A DNA stretch of 64,000 nt from G963674835 sp963674835 (GCA_963674835.2 CAXXKC010000003.1:1-64000), one strand, 5' to 3'. Positions 16,196 to 25,600 are shown, numbered from the stretch's first letter. Made by a program: numbers and translations. Notes: generated by a model not told the origin, from the letters alone.

Positions 16196-17284
16196 ATGAG
16201 CACTCCCGTTCCGGACGTCCTTTTGAAAGAATTCGAGCCCAGGTGTCTACTGAACGTCTCCGCGCACATCCCCCAAAAACCTCGTTTCCCGGTGGTTGAC
16301 GCCCACAACCATCTCTTCGGCGATTTGCCGCCGAATCGCCTGTTGGCTCTCATGGATGCGGTGGGCGTGCGTGTCTGGGTGAACGTGACTGGCAACGTGA
16401 CCATGCCCTTGGAGAACAACACCTACACGATCGCTCGACGCGATTTCGATGTCTTCGCCGAGCGTTACCTGAGGCCGTATCCAGGTCGCTTCGCTGCCTT
16501 CACTATGGCTGATTTCGCCCAGTGGGGTGACCCTGTCTTGTTCAGTGATGACGGCTGGGTAGACCGCTGCCTGGAGAACTTTGAGGACGATCTGGCCAAG
16601 GGTGCTTGTGGCCTGAAGGTGACCAAAGAGTTGGGGCTCTTCTTCCGTGACGGCTCGGAACAATTGCTTCGTGTGGACGATGAACGTTTGTATCCGATTT
16701 GGCAGCGGGCGGGGCAGCACCGCGTGCCAGTGCTCATTCATGTGTCCGACCCTGCTGCGTTCTTCCTCCCCATCGACCGGCACAACGAGCATTACCTGAC
16801 GCTTCGCGAGTTTCCGGCCTGGAGTTTCCACGGCTCCCAATTCTCGAAAGAAGAACTGCTCGGCCAGCGCAACCGCGTGATTGCCGACCATCCGGACACG
16901 CTGTTCATGCTGCCCCACGTTGCCAACCTGCCCGAAGACCTTGCTTCCGTCGGTGTGTTGTTGGATACGTTTCCCAATGTGATCATTGATTTCTCGGCTC
17001 GCATTGACGAACTTGGACGCCAGCCTTACACGGCCCACGACTTCTTTGTCAGGTACCAAGATCGGATTCTCTTCGGACTGGACATGCCGGTGTCGGCGGA
17101 AGCCTATCGCTGCTACTATCGGTTGCTTGAGACTCGGGACGAGTACTTCGACTATCCTGACTATATTGGCCGATTTGGCGTGTATACACGCTGGAAGCTC
17201 TACGGTCTGGACTTGCCTGAGATCGTCTTACGGAAGATCTACTACGAGAACGCTCAGCGGTACATTCCGGGTGTCAAGCCATAG
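16196..17284 (+). CDS. Amidohydrolase-2 family metal-dependent hydrolase
   Basis: A TIM-barrel hydrolase of 362 residues. VVDAHNHLFG gives the first-strand HxH metal ligands, VLIHVSDPA a later His, MLPHVAN another, and ILFGLDMP the terminal Asp. COG2159 members hydrolyse lactones or decarboxylate/hydrate carboxylic acids. As the third gene of the kinase-isomerase cassette, a sugar-lactone or related step is plausible but not shown. The gene is 82 bp downstream of the isomerase-like gene. The ATG at 16196 follows TCGCTC and has no clear ribosome-binding site, so coupling or a slightly different start is possible. Confidence 0.8.
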   Translation: MSTPVPDVLLKEFEPRCLLNVSAHIPQKPRFPVVDAHNHLFGDLPPNRLLALMDAVGVRVWVNVTGNVTMPLENNTYTIARRDFDVFAERYLRPYPGRFAAFTMADFAQWGDPVLFSDDGWVDRCLENFEDDLAKGACGLKVTKELGLFFRDGSEQLLRVDDERLYPIWQRAGQHRVPVLIHVSDPAAFFLPIDRHNEHYLTLREFPAWSFHGSQFSKEELLGQRNRVIADHPDTLFMLPHVANLPEDLASVGVLLDTFPNVIIDFSARIDELGRQPYTAHDFFVRYQDRILFGLDMPVSAEAYRCYYRLLETRDEYFDYPDYIGRFGVYTRWKLYGLDLPEIVLRKIYYENAQRYIPGVKP

Positions 17285-17998
17285 CGCACGTCTGGGCCTC
17301 GGTGGTTTTGGGGGAGGCGGGGGAGCTTGTTCGGACGGGAGATTTCATAGCGACAGGGTTGCGCTCGCGTTGGTGTTATGGCGAGAGTGTGGTTGATAAG
17401 GTGTTTTGAGGCATGTGGTTGGGGCGGGGGTTGTGGATGGAAGTGGATTTCGTCTGAGGTGGGGAGAAGTGGAAGCACGGGTGTCGGATATTGTCGTAAC
17501 TGATTGGAGGGCAATGGGTTCTCGCGAAGGGCGGAAGATGGGTTTTGCGCGCGAAGTGCGAAGATGGGGTTAGGGAAACGCGGGCGTGATCCTCGCCTTG
17601 GAGAAGTGGTTGGTTGGGTGGTGGTTAGGTGGATGTGGGATTGCTGGGGATTGGTGTAAGTGCTGAATACCCTGTGTGCACGTGCATAGGCGGGTCGGCG
17701 CAATTGCAGTGAGGGTAACCCAATACCGTGGGTGCACATGGGGAGTGTGGCTGGTGGTTGGTGGCTAGTGGCTGGTTGGGGGATACCGGTGACGGGGCGC
17801 GGGTTTGCGGGACTGGGAGTGTTTGTGTGGTGAGAAGACTCCTGGACTTCCGGCGGCGTCTCTAATCTGTCTTGAGTTGGGGGGAGCAGTTCGATACACT
17901 TGGGCCCCTGGGTGGGTTAGGGAAGGTGCTCCGCCGTGAAGATCGGCGGGGCGTTTTCTGGCGGCAATTGGTTGGGACGTTCCAGCAAGGAGGCTGAC
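17285..17998. other. Long G/T-rich intergenic region with paired direct repeats
   Basis: 714 bp with strong strand asymmetry (G- and T-rich on the plus strand) and no credible gene. Two near-identical boxes beginning AATACC(C/G)TG and centred on GTGCAC occur at 17666-17683 and 17722-17738, 56 bp apart, and could be regulator sites upstream of the channel gene. A GGTGGC/TGGC-rich low-complexity run follows at about 17745-17780. Confidence 0.45.
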
Positions 17999-20260
17999 GT
18001 GTTCCGACGTTCTGTTCTTTCGGCGATGGTTGGCGCGGCGGTTCTGTTGGCGTATGTGCCGCGGTGTCTTGGGGCGACTGCTGGAGCGGGCGCGACCCCG
18101 ACTGCCAAAGTGGCGATTGAGAATCGCCCGGGAATGGCGGGGGCTAGTGTGGCGCCGGTGGCAGCCATCGCGCAGGCGACTGTGAACGAAGCGGGTGCCG
18201 ATTCGGGCACGCGGCCTGTGGTAGCAGTGGCGCAGCAGCAGCCGTCGGCGGCGGAGCAGATCACGCAGCTTCAGCGTTCTTTGGAGGCCAATCGGAAACG
18301 ACTGACGGAACTGAAAGCTTCGCTGTCGGATCCCGAAGACGAGTATGCCAAAGCGGAAGGCGCGTTCAAGGTCCTCGATGGGAACCTGGCCGAGTTGAAG
18401 AAGCAACTCGAGAAGGCTCAGAAGGACAAGGATGATGCCGTATCGAAGTCGGTTGAGGGCGAGATCGACGCGCTGTCGAAGAAATGGACCCTGGCGAAGG
18501 AACGCTTCGACCTGGCGATTCGCGCCCGGAAGGCAACGCAAGAGACCATCGTTTCGCTAGAGGAGAAGCTCAAGAAGGACGGTGAAGCGTTGGATGTGCT
18601 TCTGGGGAAGAACGCGCCGCAGGCTGCGCCCACGAGTGCGGCGCCCGCCGCTCCAAGCACGACGCCTGCGAGCACACCGCGGCCAGCCGAGACGCCTGCG
18701 CCACCGGGACCGACCGCGGCAGTCACGGCGCCGGCACCACCGGCACCCGCTCAGCCGGCAGGCAGTACGCCCGAAGCCACGGTAGCGAGACCCGTCGCCT
18801 CGGTGATCGCGGATGCCGTGCAGAGCCCTGCGCCGCGTCCGGAGGCGGCCGCCCCACCGTCGCAGACGCCGGAGGGCGCTTCGCCGGGAGCGGCGGCGCC
18901 GGCAGGTCCGCCGACTCGCAAGGACAAGGAGTTGATGGCAGCCACGCAGGTGGCGGAGAAGACTGCGGCCGATGCGCAGATGGCCGCGGATCGCGTCACG
19001 GAAGTGACCGAGCGCATGGATATTCTGAAGAAGAACATCCGCCTGGAGCGGACGCTTCGCGACACGGCGCGCAAGAGGCTCGATAATGCACACGAGTGTT
19101 TGGCGGGCCTGAACGAGGACTTTGGCAAGAAGCTCAGCGCGGGGCAGAATGTGGACGAACTGGCCGCGCAGATGCGCGAAGCGGAAGGGAGACTTCACGA
19201 GGCCGAGTCGGAGTCGCGTCGCATCAGCACGCACTTGGATGAATTGCAGTCGGAGCTCGCAGGACTTCAGGAAGAGCAGATCGTCTCGGCGCGGGACGCC
19301 GAGCACAAGCGACTGGAGTCGGAGGAAGCACAACGGCAGGTCGAACTCCTGCGCAATCCGTATACGATACGCAACATGCTCCAGTGGCTGGTTGACCATG
19401 GACCTTCAGCCGTGGCGATTGCAGCAGCCATCGGCATTTGCCTATGGCTTTCGCGGATGTTCGAGAAACAGTTGCTGCGTCTGATGGCGAGCCGTGGGAG
19501 GCGCGGCACGCGCGAGGAGCGCGAGAACCGCGCCAAGACGGTGCTCGGCGTGTTTCGCGGTGTGGCGAACATGCTGGTGGTCGGCGGTGGTACGGTGATG
19601 CTGTTGGACGAGATCGGCGTGCCGATCGGTCCGCTTCTGGGCGGGGCGGCGGTGGTCGGCTTGGCCGTGGCGTTCGGTGCCCAAAGCCTCATCAAGGACT
19701 ATTTCACCGGGTTCATGGTCCTGCTGGAGCAGCAGTACTTGATCAACGACGTGATCAAAATCGGCGATATCAGCGGTCAGGTCGAGCGGATCACGCTGCG
19801 GACGACGGTGCTGCGCGATCTGGAGGGTCGCGTCCATTTCATTCCGCACGGCCAGATCGCGACGGTGACGAATTTTACGCACGGCTGGTCGCGAGCGGTA
19901 TTCGACATCGGCGTGGCGTACAAAGAGGACATCGACCGGGTGATCGAAGTGCTTGTCGAGCTGGGCAAGAAGATGCGCGCGGCGCCGGAGTTTCGCGACG
20001 TGATCCTCGAAGATTTGACGATGCTCGGCGTGGAGTCGCTGGGAGATTCGTCGGTTGTGATCAAGTTCTTCATCAAAACCCGTCCGCTGAAGCAGTGGAC
20101 CGTGAAGCGCGAGATGCTGCGGCTAATCAAGAACAAGTTCGATGAGCTGGGAATCGAGATTCCTTTCCCGCATCGGACCATCTTCCACCGCCGAGAATCG
20201 GAAGGCGAGCAGTTCGGGCGTGGTTGGCTCGCCGAGGGTGACGACCGGAACGCGGCGTAG
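17999..20260 (+). CDS. MscS-type mechanosensitive channel with long coiled-coil periplasmic region
   Basis: 753 residues. A signal peptide (FRRSVLSAMVGAAVLLAYVPRCLGA) is followed by a coiled coil at about 75-210, a Pro/Ala-rich linker at about 210-300, a second coiled coil at about 310-450, membrane helices, and the conserved MscS pore and beta domain (GPLLGGAAVVGLAVAFGAQS, then DYFTGFMVLLEQQY and FIPHGQIATVTNFT). Such channels release solutes on hypo-osmotic shock. GTG 17999 is preceded by AAGGAGG seven bases upstream and starts the signal peptide; the GTG at 17936 is a weaker alternative. The 3' part is partly duplicated at 40011-40316. Confidence 0.9.
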   Translation: MFRRSVLSAMVGAAVLLAYVPRCLGATAGAGATPTAKVAIENRPGMAGASVAPVAAIAQATVNEAGADSGTRPVVAVAQQQPSAAEQITQLQRSLEANRKRLTELKASLSDPEDEYAKAEGAFKVLDGNLAELKKQLEKAQKDKDDAVSKSVEGEIDALSKKWTLAKERFDLAIRARKATQETIVSLEEKLKKDGEALDVLLGKNAPQAAPTSAAPAAPSTTPASTPRPAETPAPPGPTAAVTAPAPPAPAQPAGSTPEATVARPVASVIADAVQSPAPRPEAAAPPSQTPEGASPGAAAPAGPPTRKDKELMAATQVAEKTAADAQMAADRVTEVTERMDILKKNIRLERTLRDTARKRLDNAHECLAGLNEDFGKKLSAGQNVDELAAQMREAEGRLHEAESESRRISTHLDELQSELAGLQEEQIVSARDAEHKRLESEEAQRQVELLRNPYTIRNMLQWLVDHGPSAVAIAAAIGICLWLSRMFEKQLLRLMASRGRRGTREERENRAKTVLGVFRGVANMLVVGGGTVMLLDEIGVPIGPLLGGAAVVGLAVAFGAQSLIKDYFTGFMVLLEQQYLINDVIKIGDISGQVERITLRTTVLRDLEGRVHFIPHGQIATVTNFTHGWSRAVFDIGVAYKEDIDRVIEVLVELGKKMRAAPEFRDVILEDLTMLGVESLGDSSVVIKFFIKTRPLKQWTVKREMLRLIKNKFDELGIEIPFPHRTIFHRRESEGEQFGRGWLAEGDDRNAA

Positions 20261-20330
20261 GCCGGTCCGTGCTGAAGGACGCTGCGGGCTTCCGGTGCGT
20301 GCGCAGCCGGGCGTGGGGCTCGTTTGGATG

Positions 20331-20430
20331 GCGGATCTGTGAGGGCGGGTGGCCTGGCGGAGAGAGCCGCTGTAAGATGATGGGGTTTGAACTTGAGAAG
20401 CACTGGCGGAGCCAGTGGCCCCCCTGCGCG
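20331..20430 (+). repeat. Dispersed ~100-bp element, copy 1 (hairpin-ended)
   Basis: Begins GCGGATCTGTGAGGGC and ends with hairpin CACTGGC-GGA-GCCAGTG (20401-20417) plus CCCCTGCG. Further copies lie at 21116-21222 (full, one G.T pair in the hairpin) and 40387-40446 (5' half). It lies just after the MscS gene. The 450-bp gap up to the frameshifted gene holds nothing else recognised. Confidence 0.75.
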
Positions 20431-20714
20431 GAATCCCTGGCAGCACGTACTGTTCCGTCGGTTGGATCTGTTGGACCAACTCCCGCGGCCGTTGCGTTGC
20501 TGACGGGACAGCCTTGAAGCGGGAGTCTGGATGCTCCCGTCCGCATTCACCCCCAACCGCACGACGTGGAACAGAGACCGCCAATGAAACACGACACCAT
20601 CTGGCACATCACCCCGGCACCGGCCATGCTGGCCGCCGACGGTGTCGACTCGCACGGACGCCGAAAAACGTCCCCGAACGCCTCCGGCGCTCGCTTGTTT
20701 AAGGACTAGGAAAC

Positions 20715-21087
20715 ATGGGTCTTCATGAAGTCATTCGCAAGGCACACTGCCGAAAACACAGGGTTCCGGCCGCACTATTTGCGATTGCAGTTATCATGGG
20801 AACTATGTTTGCTTGGTTATCACGTCCGCTTTCATTCTCGTCATATGCATGGAAGCATCAACAGTGTCTCCGTCCACGCATGGTAAAATGACTTGCTTGC
20901 GCGCAATGCCCTTAAGGGAATGTCACGTCCAGAAGTCGATGAGCTTCTTGGCATTCCTATGGGTCGCGATAGTGTTCACGATGACTCTTACATTTATTGG
21001 ATAGGTACTGCGACTATAGATGACAACTGGTTGGAGATTGGATTCCGAAGTGACAAGGTTGTGAGTGTTCGTCGTTATTCGGATTGA
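20715..21087 (+). pseudogene. Small membrane-anchored hypothetical protein, frameshifted
   Basis: ATG 20715 opens a frame with a hydrophobic segment (AALFAIAVIMGTMFAWL) that stops at 20889. A second frame from about 20890 continues with a conserved-looking domain (LLARNALKGMSRPEVDELLGIP... WLEIGFRSDKVV). Adding one base in the AAAA run at 20885-20888 joins them into one protein of about 124 residues. The LxGMSxxEVxxLLGxP pattern is typical of short uncharacterised lipoprotein-like or membrane-anchored proteins. It is either a recent pseudogene or a sequencing indel in a homopolymer. Base composition is less GC-rich than the flanking core genes. Confidence 0.6.
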
Positions 21088-21115
21088 ATAGGGAAGGTGC
21101 GATGGCCCAAGTGTG

Positions 21116-21222
21116 GCGGATCTGCGAGGGCAGGTGGCCTGGCGGAGAGAGCTGTTGTAAGATGCAAGATAATGGGGTTTGAACTTGAGAAGCACTGGCG
21201 GAGCCGGTGGCACCCCTGCGCG
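21116..21222 (+). repeat. Dispersed ~100-bp element, copy 2
   Basis: Nearly identical to 20331-20430, with a small 7-base expansion around GATGCAAGATAAT. The terminal hairpin is CACTGGC-GGA-GCCGGTG at 21193-21209. It directly precedes the next small gene. Confidence 0.75.
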
Positions 21223-21280
21223 ACTGTTCGCTCGTCAAGGGAATTCGGTTCGTGATCTGCGCTGCGTTCGGGGGAGCATC

Positions 21281-21646
21281 ATGAAAGAATCCGTTGTCGC
21301 GCTGTTGATTTCGGTCGCCATGCCATCGTGGTTCTGGTTTCAGGCATACAAGTACGGGACGGCACGTTTTCGGAAACGGATACTCGTCGAGTACATTGGA
21401 GCCACCTTGTGTTCGTTCCTTGCAATAACAACAGTATTCGCTGTGTGCATGTCCGAGCACTGTTACATGCTTTGGAAATGGACTCCTCGACCGGAATCCC
21501 TCAGGCTCGGAGTGGCTTGGCTCTTTAGCGGCCTGATGCTTTCGGCGATGATCGGTTTGTGGAGGAGTCTGCGAGACCGACGGAAGAGTGAAGCGGGTAG
21601 CACCGGTTGCTGTGCAACCGGTGTGACGAAGTCACGGAAGGGATGA
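21281..21646 (+). CDS. Small hypothetical membrane protein
   Basis: 121 residues from ATG 21281, which has GGGGGAG about six bases upstream. Three hydrophobic segments are visible (VVALLISVAMPSWFWF; IGATLCSFLAITTVFAVCM; LGVAWLFSGLMLSAMIGLW), so it is probably an inner-membrane protein. No known family is recognised. The C-terminal ~17 residues are encoded by tandem hairpin repeats at 21601-21635, suggesting that the original end was replaced or extended by a repeat insertion. It lies between repeat copies in an accessory island. Confidence 0.55.
   Translation: MKESVVALLISVAMPSWFWFQAYKYGTARFRKRILVEYIGATLCSFLAITTVFAVCMSEHCYMLWKWTPRPESLRLGVAWLFSGLMLSAMIGLWRSLRDRRKSEAGSTGCCATGVTKSRKG
21601..21635. 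repeat. Tandem perfect hairpins
   Basis: CACCGGTTGC-TGT-GCAACCGGTG (21601-21623) is directly followed by GTGAC-GAA-GTCAC (21623-21635). Both have perfect stems with 3-base loops. They resemble REP-type extragenic palindromes and lie inside the end of the preceding reading frame. Confidence 0.65.
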
Positions 21647-21824
21647 TGCAGTAAGGCCGGGAGTGGAAGCGTGCAGGCGGCAGAGGGTAACTCTTGACAT
21701 TGACGACCGGTAACTGGAGTAGGTTGGTCGAGAAGACTTCAGGGAAGACTGATCTCGATCAATCCCGCACGAATAACGATGTCAAAGCGTTTGGCGATCG
21801 CTCGTTGTGTCCTGGGGGCTTCCT

Positions 21825-22559
21825 ATGATTGACGACCTTAACGACCCGGTATGGCTTACGCAGCGTGCGGCCGTCGAGATCGTCCGATACGCAGTGGATT
21901 CGGTCTGTGAGAAGGCACGCTCGCTGTTGTTCAGGCGTCCGGCAAAGATCGACCGGACTTATGCCCGTGAGGCAGCGTCTCCTGCCTTTGCACGAGCCTT
22001 GTCCGACAAACTCGCACGCCTTGTAGAGGTAGAAGTTGAGGCCATTCGAGAGACCTATGCACTTTCGGATTTGGCATCCACGCTTCTGGAGAGGAAGGAA
22101 TTACGCCTAGTTCCCACCGTGAGACTCTTTGCGGCGATGTCGCTGGCATTCGATTATGCCTTGCGTCGGCGTCTCAGTACAAGACCTGAATGGCTCGACC
22201 CGTGGCACGAATGGAAGTATTTCCTTCCTACTCCGACTGGCTCACGCGATGAGGACTTCGTTCTGATGTGTGCGCAACTGTCGGGTATTCCCGCGCCCGA
22301 GCTAGGCGAAGAGATGCTCGAAGATTCACCAGTCTTGGTTGTCGATACCATGTGTCGCATCGACTCCGTGTTGCGTGAACAAACCGGGGAGCTTGTCGAG
22401 GCATACAACAATGGCGGCGTTGACGGGCTTGTGCGGGCTTTCGATGAACGGCGTGGCGTGATCGACCCGAAGCCGTACAACGCTAACATCGCCAGAGCGG
22501 CCGTTGTTTACGTGGTCTCCGGTGAATGTTGTTGGGGAAGGCAATTCGGGGACGCTTAG
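21825..22559 (+). CDS. Hypothetical protein
   Basis: 244 residues from ATG 21825 (GGGGG about eight bases upstream; the GTG at 21807 adds six residues). A mostly helical, soluble-looking protein with no signal peptide. Features include a Leu/Glu-rich central region and a C-terminal segment ending CCWGRQFGDA. No family was recognised. It sits alone in the repeat-rich island between the small membrane protein and a miniature RAYT element, with no operon partner. Confidence 0.6.
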   Translation: MIDDLNDPVWLTQRAAVEIVRYAVDSVCEKARSLLFRRPAKIDRTYAREAASPAFARALSDKLARLVEVEVEAIRETYALSDLASTLLERKELRLVPTVRLFAAMSLAFDYALRRRLSTRPEWLDPWHEWKYFLPTPTGSRDEDFVLMCAQLSGIPAPELGEEMLEDSPVLVVDTMCRIDSVLREQTGELVEAYNNGGVDGLVRAFDERRGVIDPKPYNANIARAAVVYVVSGECCWGRQFGDA

Positions 22560-22620
22560 CCTAATTCGGCGCGCGAACGGAAAAGGGAACATCTCTGATA
22601 GGTAGGAAAGGAAGATCGGG

Positions 22621-22935
22621 AATCGAAACGGGGGCGCAGTTGGTTAATGGCGGGATGGGGCGGAGCGGGCTGGGCTGGCGGGATGGCGAGAGGATTGCGG
22701 GTGGTTCGTGGTGGGTTGGTGTATCATGTTTTGAATCGGTCGGTGGCTGGGCTGGCCGAAAGAGAGGCCGGCATCGTCCAGAGCGGGATTGCGAGGAAGC
22801 GGCCCTACGGAAACGCGGAGTGGCGGATTCAGCAGGAGGAACGCTTGGACTTGTTGGATACCGTGCGATCCGAGGGTCGCTCCGAGTTGGGCACTTCAGA
22901 TCCAAGACGGTAGCTGCGTCGGTGTTTCGATTTGC
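22621..22935 (+). mobile_element. Miniature RAYT-derived element, copy A
   Basis: A non-autonomous remnant of a REP-associated tyrosine transposase. A 76-codon frame at 22683-22913 reads N-terminal MARGLRVVRGGLVYHVLNRS and then jumps in frame to a transposase C-terminus (SGIARKRPYGNAEWRIQQ...RLDLL); the HUH catalytic core is deleted. Conserved flanks (AATCGAAACGGGGGCGCAG at the 5' end, TTTCGATTT(G/C)CC at the 3' end) recur in copies at 28035, 40547 and 41008. Family assignment rests on the VYHVLNR and PYGxxxW motifs. Confidence 0.7.
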
Positions 22936-22972
22936 CCGATTCGCTCGTTTCGATTCCCTTGGTGCATTGCAG

Positions 22973-25075
22973 CTATTCTGCAATAGGCGCCCCGGGAACA
23001 GCTTCGTACGGCTGGTGCGGAGCCAGGCCGATTCGGCGGGGGTGCGTCCCCGGGAGGATCTCGAAGCGGGGGTCGAAGTCGACCATCGTCGAGGCCAGCT
23101 TCTTGAGGACGCTGAGATCGCCTTCCGCCTTGCAGGTTCCGTCGGCGAGTTGTGACTCGAGTTTCTTTGCACCCATCATCGTTTGCTCAAGGTCGGAGCG
23201 GTTGATGGTCAGGGTCAGATCCGGTTTGTCAGCAAGGTATCCTTCGATGTTCGTGAGGGTGGCGTTCGTCATCTCGATCAGAAACTTCTCGCCGTTGTCC
23301 GGCGTGACGAGGTTGATGGTGAAACGCATCCCTTCGGCCTTGCGACTGTCCATCTTGATTCCGAGGAAGTTGAGGAAAAGTTCGGTCGACATGGCGCGGA
23401 TCACGTCCGGGCTGGAGGTGCTCGGAATCGGATCTTGTGGGATACCGGACCGGAGTTCCAGTGCGCCTGCGAGGAAGCTGTTGCGGAGGCCCGGATTCTC
23501 CTGTTGGTATCCGAGTTGCTCGAACGCGTCGGCGAGGAGGTCCTTGGCGGCCTGATTGTCGGGTTGTGCGTGGACCAGCTTGTCGAGGATTTCGGAGGCA
23601 AGCTTGTACTTACCTTGATCGAGTAGTTCGCGGCCCTTGGCGATGATCTTGTCGGCCCCGCCCATCATCTCGACGTAGAGCGGCGCGGAGTCTTCCGGCG
23701 AGAGGGGAATGAGGGTCGCCGGGTTGCAGTCCCAGAAGCCGAGATAGCGCTGGATGACGCCTCGCGAGTTGTGTTCCGGCGAGCCGTGATACCCCCGCGT
23801 GTGCCACTGCTGCTGAAGCCCTTCGGGCAACTCGTAGACGTTGTGGATCTGGTTGATTGTAACCCCGCGGTTCGCGTAGTGGAGGCACTGGTTGTTCATG
23901 TTGGCGTAGAGGTCGCGCTGGGCGCGGAGCACTTCCTGGATGCGTTCGTTACCCCATCGCGGCCAATGGTGGGAGGCGAACATGACTTCCGCATCCACAC
24001 CGAAGCGGTAGAGGGCTTCGGCGATGTACTTGGACCAGCGCAGCGGGTCGCGCACGGGAGCGCCGCGCAGGGTATAGATGTTGTGCAGCGAAGCCACCAC
24101 GTTCTCCGCCATCCAAAGCGCCCTATGCTCCGGGAAGTAGGTGTTCATCTCGGAGGGCGCTTCCGTGCCGGGCGTGTTCTGGTGGATCATGAGGACGCCG
24201 TCGACGGTCATCTCTTCAAGGTTGCTCTCGACGATATCTGTCGGCGCAATCAGACCGACGGCCCCGCTGGAGGTATTCTGGCCGAGGCCTTGGCCGACAT
24301 GTCCGTAAGGGCTGACCGGAAGGTTGATCCCGTATTGGTAGAAGAGTCTCCGGTTCATGGCGTTCCCGGCGTAGACGTTCTCCGAAATGGTGTAGTTCAT
24401 GAAATCGCGCGGGGCGATGATCCGGACCTTGCCCAGTTTCACGTCTTCGTCACTAAGGATGCCGCGCACTCCGCCCCAGTGATCGGCGTGTGAGTGGGAA
24501 TAGATCACTGCGGTGACCGGCAACCCCTCCCCGACGTGCTGCTGGAACAGCTTCCAGGCGGCGCGCACCACTTCCGCGGAGATGAGGGGATCGATGACGA
24601 TCCAGCCGGTCTTGCCGCGGACGAAGGAGATATCGGATAGGTCGAAGCCGCGGACCTGGTAGATGCCGTCGGCGACCTTGTAGAGCCCGTAGTTGTTGTT
24701 CAGCCTCGATTGGCGAAGCAGCGACGGGTGGATGCTGTCGAAGTCGCGATCTTCCTCCAGGAACTGAAAACGTTCCATGTCCCAGGCCACATGGCCAGCG
24801 TCGGCCTGGATCTTGAGTTCCTTCATTGGGGCAATGAAGCCCTTCTTCTGCTCCTCAACATCTCGCGTGTCGGCGAACGGGAGCGAGCCCTTCGCTGCTG
24901 TGAGGATCTCCTTCGTAAATCGGCTCGGGGCCTTTCCCTTGGGATGAAAGTGCCCCTTCAGCGGCACTGTTTCGGCCGCCGCCGTCGAGTTACCATCGAG
25001 CAAGATGCGACTGGCCAAGGCGAAAGCGGCTCCTACTTTGGGAATGGCCTGCATGAACTGGCGGCGGGTTGCCAT
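22973..25075 (-). CDS. Alkyl sulfatase (SdsA/BDS1 family), Tat-exported
   Basis: 700 residues. The N-terminus TRRQFMQAIPKVGAAFAL is a Tat-type signal. The metallo-beta-lactamase domain has the zinc motif SHSHADHWGG, the acidic ligand region around ALWMAEN and the His of ASHHWPRWGN. The family's dimerisation region (YHGSPEHNSRGVIQRYLGFWDCNP) and a C-terminal SCP2-like domain (INLVTPDNGEKFLIEMTNATL) follow. Such enzymes cleave primary or secondary alkyl sulfates such as dodecyl sulfate, releasing sulfate. At full family length it should be active. It is convergent with the island and is followed by a TonB-dependent receptor gene on the opposite strand. Confidence 0.92.
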   Translation of the reverse strand: MATRRQFMQAIPKVGAAFALASRILLDGNSTAAAETVPLKGHFHPKGKAPSRFTKEILTAAKGSLPFADTRDVEEQKKGFIAPMKELKIQADAGHVAWDMERFQFLEEDRDFDSIHPSLLRQSRLNNNYGLYKVADGIYQVRGFDLSDISFVRGKTGWIVIDPLISAEVVRAAWKLFQQHVGEGLPVTAVIYSHSHADHWGGVRGILSDEDVKLGKVRIIAPRDFMNYTISENVYAGNAMNRRLFYQYGINLPVSPYGHVGQGLGQNTSSGAVGLIAPTDIVESNLEEMTVDGVLMIHQNTPGTEAPSEMNTYFPEHRALWMAENVVASLHNIYTLRGAPVRDPLRWSKYIAEALYRFGVDAEVMFASHHWPRWGNERIQEVLRAQRDLYANMNNQCLHYANRGVTINQIHNVYELPEGLQQQWHTRGYHGSPEHNSRGVIQRYLGFWDCNPATLIPLSPEDSAPLYVEMMGGADKIIAKGRELLDQGKYKLASEILDKLVHAQPDNQAAKDLLADAFEQLGYQQENPGLRNSFLAGALELRSGIPQDPIPSTSSPDVIRAMSTELFLNFLGIKMDSRKAEGMRFTINLVTPDNGEKFLIEMTNATLTNIEGYLADKPDLTLTINRSDLEQTMMGAKKLESQLADGTCKAEGDLSVLKKLASTMVDFDPRFEILPGTHPRRIGLAPHQPYEAVPGAPIAE

Positions 25076-25600
25076 AGGTCTCTCCTGCCTGATTCGTGGC
25101 TACTGCGCTAACTGGCTTCCGACGTCAACCAAGGCGGCATTCCAGTCGTCTGCTGCGGACGCCGTCTTCGAGGCAGTCGACAAACGGAAAATCGTAGTTC
25201 GCGGGAGGCGTGTGGGCCAGTTCACGGGTGGCGGAAACGAATTCGGCCGTATGATCTAATCCGCAATGCACCAGGGAGTTACGGGTTGCGTCCCCCGCGG
25301 CGCCGAGCAGGGCTACTGTTCGTGGACACAGCCTCGCGACCTTGCGAAGCTTAGATTGCACGGAGACAGCGGGATGGGATGGACTCACTTATCCGGCTGT
25401 CGGTCGTCCGCCTGTGGCTGCCATTGTGTTACCCACGGCATCTCTAACGCCGAGCAGACTGCCGATTCCGGAGCGGATTCCGGGGATTGTGCCAAGCAGC
25501 TTGGACAAGGAGGAGGACGAGCATGACATGGGTTGAAGACCTTCAATCGTAGGAACGGGAAGTAACTAGCTCTACGGAATGATGGCCACCCCCTTGGCGT

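Noticed and set aside
17254..17739. 161-codon minus-strand frame overlapping the amidohydrolase 3' end
   Set aside because: Low-complexity Pro/Thr/Ser/Arg translation produced by the G/T-rich strand bias.
17745..17780. GGTGGC/TGGC repeat run considered as a CRISPR-like or tandem repeat
   Set aside because: Too short and irregular, with no spacers; simple low-complexity sequence.
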